The notes under the pieces are model-generated. The model did not search any database. It was not told the origin of the DNA and saw nothing but the letters and a program-made list of their open reading frames with translations. From Podaxis mareebaensis (taxonomy: Eukaryota > Basidiomycota > Agaricomycetes > Agaricales > Agaricaceae), in NCBI GenBank assembly GCA_018524725.1, contig JAEUWP010000531.1, positions 1 to 39,907 on the forward strand: 39,907 nucleotides of DNA, given 5' to 3'. Positions 32,113-39,907 of this stretch are shown here, piece after piece; the stretch's first letter is position 1, and every line of letters starts with the position of its first letter. A program made the translations under genes and the position numbers.

Positions 32113-33357
32113 CTATCCCATGAGCTGAGAAATGTCGTCTGGAGGGTATTTCGTTTGCGAGAACGTGAGCAACCTGCATATCGGTTAGAGTTGACAGTCT
32201 GGGAGGCGGGGGTTATAAAGTGTACGCACCGTTTGAGGCTCTGAATATATTTTCGACTAACTTCATCATTGAGGACGTGAGCAACTTGATCTCGGGAAAT
32301 TTTTTCTCGAGCGGAACGTTCGTGGATACTGGAAAAAAGAATGAGTATTGGTCCTCGCGACGACAACCCGAAGAGAAACCTACCCAACCATAGTGACACC
32401 AATGGGCCAGGGCGCATTTCCAATGGAGAGTCGAAGGTAGGCATCATTGGCGCGTTGGTATTCTCGTTTCTGCATATAATGCACAACCTCAGCAATACGG
32501 GCCAGCATGTCGGCAGGGAGAGACTACAAAACGGGTTAGAACGAGGACACAAGCGAGAAGCTGAACTGCTCACTCTCGAACGGAGGTTCTTGAATAGCGG
32601 TTTTAGGTATTCTGCGGATTGGACTTGAGTAGCAGCCGCTAGCTTTCCCTGAGTGGATCGCTTGACATGCTCTGGTCTCTCGTCCATCGCCTCCTCCCAC
32701 TCTTTGAGGACTTTTTTGAGGGCATAGTAGATAAGAGGGTAGAGCTTGTCTGGATCCGTCTTGATGAGGTTGAGGTCCAACACGCCAACGTTGATAGGTT
32801 CTCCTTCCTTCTTCTTCCCTTTGGAGTTCTTGCTTTGAAGTTCCTTTTCAACATTCTCGACGTCCTCTAGGGCTTTTTTGAAGTCGTTGTGACCACCCTG
32901 GCGTTCGTGGTCTCGCTCTTCGATGAGTTCGAGGGCGCGCAATCTCAGACGACGATCCTTGTCGGACTCGCCGAACAGACGGATGGGCTGGCCCTTTGCA
33001 CGCAAGCGGCGGATAGTCTCCTCGTTGGAGATATTGAAAGAAGACTCTGGATTTGGAGACTCTGTATCACGGAGCGGCGTGGATGATTTTCGTGCAGCCT
33101 GCCCTCCAGCACGGCATAAGGACCTTGGTTATAGAGTAAATGCAAGAACCTACTTTCTTTGCGGCCCTTTCAGCCTCCTTTGCTTCCTCCTCTCGCTTCT
33201 TTGCCTCTTCGGCCAGTCGCTTCTCTTCCCGGGCCTTTGCCTCCTGTTCCTCTTTCATGCGTTCGAGCTCTCCCCTGCGCATGTACTTGGTGGGGCGAGT
33301 CGAGTCATCCTGGATGGCCTTGCGCTTTTCGGCGACGAGAGCCTTGAGGGAATCCAT
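32113..33357 (-). CDS. PRP18: Pre-mRNA splicing factor PRP18
   Basis: Acts in the second catalytic step of splicing with Slu7. Exons 33357-33154, 33098-32574, 32523-32384, 32328-32230 and 32173-32113, 342 aa. The N-terminus is a charged helix ([16 protein letters not shown] ... [15 protein letters not shown]). The SFM motif region reads [19 protein letters not shown]. The C-terminal five-helix Prp18 domain includes [19 protein letters not shown], then [18 protein letters not shown], the loop [15 protein letters not shown], and [11 protein letters not shown]. It closes with [12 protein letters not shown]. All introns are GT-AG. It is divergent from COX12 with 142 bp between starts. Confidence 0.96.
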
Positions 33358-33499
33358 GGGGTTGAGACTGGTTGGAATGACAGTGGACTTGGTCGAGGGC
33401 AGATCGAGGCTGGATGCTTACATAATGTTGTTAAGACCTGGGTTGTGATTCCGCCGTATTCCGACCTTCATCCTCTTCCTTCCCCGTACCTCCATAGCC

Positions 33500-34026
33500 A
33501 TGTCCGAGTCCTCCGACCTTTCAAGGTGTGTTTCTTTCCAGTCGAGACGTGTCCTTGCTCATTTTCTTTCCAGCAAATACGTCCTCCAGACCGTTGGTTT
33601 TGACGGTATGCTACCCTCGTCTCCACATCCCCAAGTTCCCCACCATTGACCAATTGCCCAGCCCGGTTCCCTAATACCAACCAGACAAGGAACTGGTGCG
33701 TGTGCTCTTGAAATGTGGTGTTTTTGGCGAATTCCGACACGTCACAATAGCTTCCAGAACTACACCGACTACTTCAAGTGTATTGCTGCCAAGGGCGAGG
33801 ACTTTGCTCCATGCAAGCAGTTCAAGAAGGCCTACAACTCGCTGTGCCCCAGTACGTTTTCCTCCCAACATTCTTCCAGCCGTACGATCTAACTCTGTAT
33901 TTTCTAGATGAATGGGTATGAACTTGTGTGTTACAACGCCAAGTCCAGTGACTGACTTCTGCGTAGATTTCCAAGTGGGACGAACAACGCGAGAGCGGCA
34001 CATTCCCCGCCTCCCTGGAGCCTTGA
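33500..34026 (+). CDS. COX12: Cytochrome c oxidase subunit 6b (VIb)
   Basis: Small intermembrane-space subunit of respiratory complex IV. Exons 33500-33525, 33574-33605, 33662-33695, 33751-33851, 33908-33915 and 33967-34026, 86 aa, the normal size. It shows the conserved FDARFPNTNQTRNC entry, then the twin CX9C/CX10C cysteines (NC, YFKC, APC, SLC), and ends PNEWISKWDEQRESGTFP. Exon 5 is just 8 nt (ATGAATGG, completing Asn-Glu-Trp). Six exons for 86 codons is a high intron load. There is no cleavable presequence, as expected for a MIA40 substrate. Confidence 0.95.
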
Positions 34027-34110
34027 GCCATAGACTACATTCACCAATGCTTAATTCTGCTCGTTGTATGTCACTTTAGACGGGAACAAAATTCCACCAG
34101 TTAGAAAAAC

Positions 34111-34120
34111 ATCACGTGAT
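34111..34120. promoter_or_regulatory. CACGTG palindrome upstream of sulfite oxidase
   Basis: ATCACGTGAT, a perfect 10-bp palindrome containing TCACGTGA, lies 277 bp before the sulfite oxidase ATG and 85 bp after the COX12 stop. Cbf1-type sites control sulfur-metabolism genes in yeast; a similar role here is inference. Confidence 0.4.
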
Positions 34121-34396
34121 TGCGATGGCGACATCGCTTTGAACGGTTCGCAAGTCCACATGTTGTCCATCTTTCCTTTCTGTCCTCTTTCTCCTCCATC
34201 TGAAAACATGTTCGATGCTGCGTAATGACAACAACTCAGAGTCTCGTGCTGCCTGGGCTTTGGGCAATCGTACACCAGTCAATCCATTTCTGGCGATCCA
34301 CTGGTCACGTTTTTCGCATGACTTGGGTCGGAACATAGCCTGCCACTGAGCCCCTGGTCGGCACATTGTTGCACCTTTCCCGCTATTCTTCCTGCC

Positions 34397-35648
34397 ATGG
34401 CCACTATGGATTATTCTTGCGAACCGGAACACTCTCCTCTCCTTGTTATTCGTGCAAAAGAGCCCTTCAACGCGGAACCTACCGCAGCTGCACTTGTCGA
34501 ATTCCCTATCACCCCAGAGGATTTGGTTTATTGCCGCAATCATGGTCCAGTCCGCGAGTTCGACCCAGATACATACTCTGTGACATTCAGAGCCAACGAG
34601 AAGCAGTGCAAACTCGCAGTTCATGATATCAAAACCTTGTTCCCCAAGGTCGAGACAGTCGCCGTTCTTCAGGTAGGTGACATACTGTTCTTCTTGTCTT
34701 GGACCTAGGTAACGTCTTTACTCTGCCAGTGCGCTGGAATTCGACGTATAGAGATGGGTGCTGTCAAGCCCGTTCACGGCGTTCCTTGGGGCGAAGGCGT
34801 CGTCGCAAACTGTAGGTGGGGAGGGGCTAGACTACGGGACGTGTTGCAACACCTGAACCTTATCACCGAAGATAACGCCGACCTCCACGTTTGCTTCGCG
34901 TCTTACGCCACGCTCTGCCAAGACGACGAATATTATGGAGCCTCTATTCCTTTAGCGCAGGCGCTGAGCATGGACCCTGGTGTCATCCTTGCTTATGAGG
35001 TACTCCAGAACTTGTCGATTAAGCGGCCAGTGGCTGACTTTGTTGCAGATGAATGGTGAGGATCTCTCTCCGGACCACGGAGCGCCTCTTCGGGTAGTCG
35101 CACCTGGATATCTTGGTGCCCGATGGGTAAAATGGGTTGATACCATTACCATCTCACCATCCGAGTCGCCTAATTTCTACCAACAACGCGACTACAAGAT
35201 CCTCCCTCCTGAGGTATGTTTAATCCCTTCTGAATCCTTCACGAATTTAACGCGCACCTCGCAGGTCGAGACCAAAGAAGCTGCAAAACCGTTGTGGTCC
35301 AAATATCCCGCTATGACAGCACTGCCCCTCAACTCTGTCGTCGGCGCTGCATACAAATCGTCGCCAGACACCCTATACGTCAAGGGTTACGCTCTTCCCG
35401 GTCCGACCGAGAACGTGAGCGCGGTCGAGGTCAGCGTGGATGATGGCCAGACCTGGGAGAAGACCCAGATTACTTACCAGGAAGGTAAATGGAGTTGGAC
35501 AATTTGGGAGGGCGAAGTAAAGTGCACCGCTGAGAGCGGACGCGTTTACAGCCGGGCTATCGACACGAGCGGAAATGTTCAGCCTAAGCGGGGTCAGTGG
35601 AATTTACGGGGTGTGGCATTCAATGGGTGGGGAAAGGCGGAGTGGTGA
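34397..35648 (+). CDS. Sulfite oxidase-type molybdopterin enzyme without heme domain
   Basis: Oxidises sulfite to sulfate in sulfite oxidase-family enzymes, with molybdopterin cofactor. Exons 34397-34672, 34730-34999, 35049-35213 and 35265-35648, 364 aa. The Mo-cofactor domain begins [18 protein letters not shown]. It contains the putative Mo-ligand cysteine in [12 protein letters not shown] (CAGNRR in most relatives) and [37 protein letters not shown] is the next signature block (quoted in part: [12 protein letters not shown]). The dimerisation domain (residues about 240-364) ends [12 protein letters not shown]. No cytochrome b5 or presequence is present, so the electron acceptor and location (perhaps peroxisomal or cytosolic) are open. 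A relative such as a nitrate reductase Mo domain is less likely. Confidence 0.9.
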
Positions 35649-35754
35649 TTAGCTGAAACTTCTCTGATAGTGGTAGCCTTGTTGTGAGATGTATTACTAC
35701 ACGTAGACAATTCGGGAAGAACGCGACGTTTGACTCTTCATGTGGGAAAAATAT

Positions 35755-35955
35755 CTATTGAGGTGAAATGGGGTACTGGGAAAGAGGACAAGGACGAGGA
35801 CTGAAGCTGAAGTATTGAACTACAAACAGCTGCAACAAAACAAGGGAAAGCAGATGCCCGGCGACCTTGGTAGATGCCCAAAAGCCCTTAGCTTCACAGC
35901 TAGGGACGTTTCCATATTTGGACTTGTTCACGATGCCGACAGAGTTCGTGTTCAT
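35755..35955 (-). CDS. Small putative single-pass membrane protein
   Basis: 66 codons from ATG 35953-35955 to TAG 35755-35757. It has a polar N-terminus (MNTNSVGIVNKSKYGNVPS) and one hydrophobic helix at about residues 31-52 (VAGHLLSLVLLQLFVVQYF), then a Pro-rich end. It sits 121 bp from the divergent MIN8-like gene, the arrangement of the other gene pairs here. An intron could remove part of the helix (a TTGCAG lies within it). I do not recognise a family. Confidence 0.4.
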   Translation of the reverse strand: MNTNSVGIVNKSKYGNVPSCEAKGFWASTKVAGHLLSLVLLQLFVVQYFSFSPRPCPLSQYPISPQ

Positions 35956-36076
35956 GTTGCCTACTCCTCCTAACTTGCCGACACAAGACTGATTTATAAA
36001 GGCGATCCCACTACCGTCGTGTGCATATACGTCCTCGACACAGTAATTCTCTTAACACATCTATCTGCAAAACACC

Positions 36077-36372
36077 ATGGCAATCGGAAGGCTTGCTCAC
36101 TACGCATTCGATGCGGTTCTCGTGTCAACTGTACTAGCTGGCGTGCGACGGTCGAGTGGATTCTCGTGCGTTATACACACATTATGCCTTTGGAATCTTG
36201 CTCACTTCTATTCCTACCTTCAAGGCCAGACGTTTCTGCAATCTCCGACTCCACGTTCCGTGGTGTCGCGGAAAGGTTCCTGGGTGTCGGCGAATCAGTA
36301 TTTGATATACTCCAAGCGGCCGCCGTCAATAACAACTACTTCACAAAGGAGAACAAGCAGCACAAATCATAG
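36077..36372 (+). CDS. DUF1748 / MIN8-like small mitochondrial protein
   Basis: Exons 36077-36165 and 36225-36372, 78 aa. The conserved core of the fungal DUF1748 family is complete: IGRLAHYAFDAVLVSTVLAG forms the single helix, then RRSSGFSPDVS, AERFLGVGESVFD and the polar end. The family includes yeast Min8, a small mitochondrial protein that I recall being linked to assembly of Cox12 into cytochrome oxidase. Here it lies about 2 kb from COX12. The intron (36166-36224) is a regular GTGCGT...AAG. Confidence 0.85.
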
Positions 36373-37387
36373 TGGAACTCGCGTGCGTTTCATGAGAGGC
36401 TCCATGGTGCCCCAATAGGCTATGGACAACACACGTACACCCACAAGGAGGGGAGAGAATGCAGGGAGAAGGGGGAATGTACAGTCGGAGGGGGGAGGGA
36501 TTTAATTTGTATCTTTCGTACTCAGCAGGACTCTCACCCTGTATTCCTTCTGATAGAGACAAGGCGTCCTTCGGCCTTACGCTTTTTGGTTTTGTCCCTA
36601 GACCTCCGTCATCTCTGGTGTGTTACATCGCGTGAAGATAGAGGCAGTCAAGTTTCAAGCTTATTCGGTCTTGCATCTATTTCGAAAACAATCCGGCCAA
36701 TTGCATTCACGAAGTACCTCGCGAGTCTTCAATTAATTCACATGCAAGCCCCTGACGACTACGCCCTTCGGCGTCCTTGAGGATGTACCTACGCAAACTT
36801 TCCCCCAGAAAACAGTCCTTTAATAGATCCCTCCTCGGGCAGACACTAAATAGGTATTGCATGGTGATTGGCCTTCCAATTAATCTATCTGTCACCCCGA
36901 GCTTGATTCCTGAGCAACAACTTGGAATAAACCTAACGCTCATGGAACCATGCTTGCCCATGGCATAAACCACCTAACCCGTGAAGGAAATTAGTTGTGC
37001 TCTTAATGTCACGAAACCATTGCTTCGAAACCTCAAAGCCTCAACGGTTGTACACGGATGGTAGCTTTAAGTTATAGGTGACAGCAATCAATGTCGCAAC
37101 TTCTAGACCCAACAATACTGTAATGCCAATCGGAACGTTCCCGCCTTATTACCAGACCAGTTCATAGGTTAGTCACTATCACCGCCGCTCCAACCTGTTG
37201 AAATACTAAATGGCAACATTTATAGGGTATACACAATATACACACGAATGGCCGGGCTTCCGAACCGAGGTGTTCAAAGAATCCTCGAACGAGCCGTAGG
37301 CAGAATCCATTAAAAGATGTAAATAACTGTGACCAGTTTGCTTGTAGGTCACAGGAAACTACAGAACGAGACCAGAGGTCGGAATGC
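36373..37387. other. Gap without gene
   Basis: CpG-normal sequence with no recognisable protein. A minus-strand 88-codon ORF (36707-36973) has random composition. Purine runs near 36445-36500 may belong to the MIN8-like 3' UTR. Confidence 0.4.
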
Positions 37388-38613
37388 TCAACGAGACTCT
37401 GGATGTGCGACACGGACATGGCGTTTCACAAACCGAGGATGTCTGTACTTCTGTGAACAACCGGGCACAGGATAGGAGTGCTGTTCGGATTGCGCATGCT
37501 TTAATAAATATCCTAGACCCTAATGAGGCAAGCAGAATTAAGGCTACAGATGAAGACGCACTCCGGAGGCCTTGCTTGCTGGCGAATGCGTCGTCACATT
37601 GATCACACCTGAATCTCCTTTTGTGGGCGACTGCACTGGTTGCAGCATAATCGACACTTGAAACATTTTGATAGCTTGAAAGTTGAATCTAAGCATTCAA
37701 AGATCAGGCACCAAGTTAGTGTGTGAGTGAATTGTTACATACAGCGCGTAGAAGATTATATACACGTTCATAGTCGATTTCGCTTTCTGACTGAGCTTTC
37801 GACTGAAGGGCATACCGACTCCTGACGCGTGTTGACGCTGTTGGGCAATGATCGGCAGATTCCAGATCCACAATGGATTGGTGAATCTCTTCGCAGCTTG
37901 GTCGGTTTTGAGGGACATAGTCCCAACACTTGACCATCAGAGTCCACATGTGTTCGTCAATTCCATCGCGCTTGTCTTCTAGTACCGGCCGAAGTGGGAT
38001 TTCATTGCCCTTCTGAAGAGCTCTTATTACCTGGTAGTCATTTTGGTACTGGTAGAATGGAACCCGACGTGTAAAAACCTTACATATCACTCAGTATAGA
38101 TGTCATTGTGCACTGAATAAATCCTACCTCATAGCATAGACAGCTGAATGACCAGATATCACACTCCTTTGTGGGTGCTACATCATCATCCCCGTCATTT
38201 ACAACAAGTTTGGGTGCATTCCAACGTGTTGTGCCGTTTGATACCTGGCTGGTGGCTTGCTTACTGGTGATAATGGCAAAGCGTGATATTCCAAAGTCTG
38301 TAATCAATGCTCGGTCCTCATCTGAGACCAGGACATTTTGCTAGAGAGCTTTAATCAGCCCTGGTTGCATTGACTATATCCTGTTCCAACCTACTGCTTT
38401 GAGGTCACCGTGCACAATCATTAATCCATGTAAATATGAGAGACCAGCAATTGTGTCAGAAACCTGAAATATTATTCCTCATGAAGCTTTCAAACAAAAG
38501 TTAGCAAAACGCACACTCACTAGGGGCATTCGTGATGTCTCTGGATGTTCTGCCAGGTAATCACGAACATTCCCATGACTCATCCAGGGAGAAACAAGAC
38601 CGATCCTTTCTAC
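37388..38613 (-). pseudogene. 5'-truncated kinase gene ending in C2H2 zinc fingers
   Basis: Exons (high to low): up to 38613-38521, 38463-38395, 38340-38128, 38078-37743, 37688-37562, 37512-37388. The kinase C-lobe is good: LVSPWMSHGNVRDYL, IVHGDLKA|QNVLV (catalytic loop), LITDFGISRF (DFG), TRWNAP, CDIWSFSCLCYE and KCWDYVPQNRPSCEEI, of the tyrosine-kinase-like type frequent in mushrooms. The N-lobe (glycine loop, VAIK lysine) is missing because recognisable coding stops near 38613, where CpG-free sequence begins. After the kinase the frame runs through a GTATGT intron into RFRCDQCDDAFASKQGLRRY and GCSQKYRHPRFVKRHVRVAH. Finger 1 has Tyr for its first His and finger 2 has Tyr for its first Cys. 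The last two exon junctions are inferred. Confidence 0.7.
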
Positions 38614-39136
38614 CCCCATCAGCAAAACTGGCAAAGCTTAAAATGACTTTTTTCAACTTAGTAAAAACTGGACTTAATTTTGACTTAGGAATGGCACACA
38701 AAAAAGTCAAAAAAGTAAAAAAAGTAAATAAGCTAATATAAGTGAGAATAAAGTCCTGTTCAGGCACCACAAAATATTTAAGTTAACTATTGTCATTTTT
38801 AAGACATACAAAGCCCAACTTCATATACCAATGTGATGGGTGGCCAAGGTTTCCTGGAGTTGCACCCCAAACATCCAACCTGTCTTTTCTAAGGCTTTGT
38901 GGCTCAACAGAGGATCACTGCCATGGCAAATTAGTGTGCCACATGCTCACAGCACTGATGATGTATGCAGGCTCAAGATCACTTGGAGGCTTCCATTGAT
39001 CAATGCAGAAAATTTGTGTTGCACTCCTTGACAATATAGAGAAGATTTACAGGGAGATAGCCTTGGGGGTGTAGCAGATGTGCCAGGGTAGATGAAGTTA
39101 CAAAGGCTTTGTGATCCTGGATGAGTTGGCCAGCTT
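38614..39136. other. CpG-free spacer with A-rich runs
   Basis: Begins with A-rich repeats (about 38635-38740, with AAAAAAGTCA and AAAAAAAGTAAATAAG) and then unique sequence without a convincing gene. Probably the end of a transposable element inserted in the kinase gene. No LTR pair is visible. Confidence 0.35.
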
Positions 39137-39760
39137 CTATGTCAAGGGGAGTGGGGCCACACCACAGTTGGAGCACTCAGCTTTGACACCACCTGGAGTG
39201 TCATTATCACCACAGAGAGCAGAGTGATTGAGAGAGGTGGCAGTGGCACCAGGGTGGAGGTATAAGTATTGGTAGTTTGGGTTTTGACAGTGAGAGTGGG
39301 TTGAGTGGAAAGATTGGTGTGGGTAACAGCAGTGGGAGTGAAAAAGGGGTTGAGTTTCAAAGGAGCTGGTTTCAGGAAGTGTTGTCTCCTTTGCTGCCTG
39401 CAATAGGGAGCTGAGCTCTTCAAGACATGGTTTGAGATTGTGGAAACACCACTAGCATGGGTTGTGTCATTGTTGCTGTCACCATTATTGCAGGGGGTGA
39501 TAGAGGATTTTTGGGTCTTTCTCTTGATGGCAGTGGACATAGACATGGAAGGTGAGGGATTCAGAGAAGCTTGCATCATAACATCCTGCTGCTGCAGTTG
39601 CAATAGTGGCTGAGGCTGCAGCAGTTGTAGTGGTTGCTTCTGCTGCTGTGGCTATGGTTGGGGTTGTTAGAAGAGTTGAGCTTGGGGTGGTCAAAGGAGG
39701 CCAGACTGTCAACATGGTTGGTAATTTCATTGAGGGGAGCTTGATAGTTGGATGAGACAT
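39137..39760 (-). pseudogene. Decayed fragment resembling a GATA-factor N-terminus
   Basis: The minus strand encodes low-complexity Ser/Thr/Pro/His/Gln sequence over about 39200-39760 in shifting frames, including basic STAIKRKTQKSS. It leads into DNDTPGGVKAECSNCGVA (39155-39210), which matches the start of fungal GATA zinc fingers (C-x2-C preceded by GGVKAE). A one-base shift lets TPL follow, as in the family, but the WRR, linker and CNACG half are absent and the sequence diverges near 39147. CpG-free. This is a short match and could be chance, but the residue agreement is good. Confidence 0.35.
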
Positions 39761-39907
39761 GGTGATAGTATCACTTGATGAGCTGGAAGGGTTGAGCCCT
39801 TCACCATACTAGTTCATGTGAGCAACAATAGTGGGAGCTGGTAAAAGTAATGCTGATGGACTGAAACATTGGTTGAAAATGGAATCAAATTTGAGTGATT
39901 GAGAGGA

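Noticed and set aside
34112..34624. 170-codon minus-strand ORF
   Set aside because: It is antisense to the first exon of sulfite oxidase and its promoter, with random composition; the plus-strand gene is well supported.

Overview
The window reads as nuclear DNA of a mushroom-forming basidiomycete (Agaricomycetes). It has many genes cut by short introns (about 45-70 bp), a Hom2-type homeobox regulator, a tyrosine-kinase-like kinase, and heavily CpG-decayed LTR retrotransposons. No rRNA, tRNA or CRISPR features were seen.

Layout. (1) 1-16425 is a transposon graveyard almost free of CpG (about eight by eye in 16.4 kb). It holds a LINE ORF1-like remnant (73-1450), a Ty1/copia reverse-transcriptase remnant (1485-2400), two unrecognised decayed ORFs (2431-3354 and 3890-4740), and a minus-strand Ty1/copia element. 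The copia element's 5' LTR is 16185-16425. It is split by a complete Ty3/gypsy chromovirus (6514-14770) flanked by the perfect 5-bp duplication ATTGT. The gypsy element keeps gag, protease, RT, RNase H, integrase and chromodomain, all interrupted by stops that are mostly TGA. It also carries an antisense ORF with a Zn2Cys6-like cysteine cluster before its 3' LTR. (2) 16953-36372 is a compact, CpG-normal gene block: citrate synthase, tRNA m7G methyltransferase, exosome RRP41, nicotinate phosphoribosyltransferase, ZNF830-like, COX10, U1-70K, a Hom2-like homeobox factor, JJJ1, PRP18, COX12, sulfite oxidase, a small membrane ORF and a DUF1748/MIN8-like protein. (3) 37388-38613 is the C-terminal part of a kinase gene ending in two decayed C2H2 fingers, cut off at its 5' side. 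(4) 38614-39907 is again CpG-free, with a minus-strand fragment resembling the N-terminal half of a GATA zinc finger.

How the genes work together. The gene block alternates divergent pairs sharing 85-142 bp promoters (CIT1/TRM8, RRP41/NPT1, COX10/U1-70K, PRP18/COX12, small ORF/MIN8) with tail-to-tail pairs. Two themes recur. One is mitochondrial respiration (CIT1, COX10, COX12, the MIN8-like gene). The other is RNA maturation and ribosome biogenesis (TRM8, RRP41, U1-70K, PRP18, ZNF830-like, JJJ1). Four introns appear to be GC-AG, and several coding exons are tiny (3, 8, 16 and 18 nt). Exon boundaries were read by eye from splice motifs and protein continuity.
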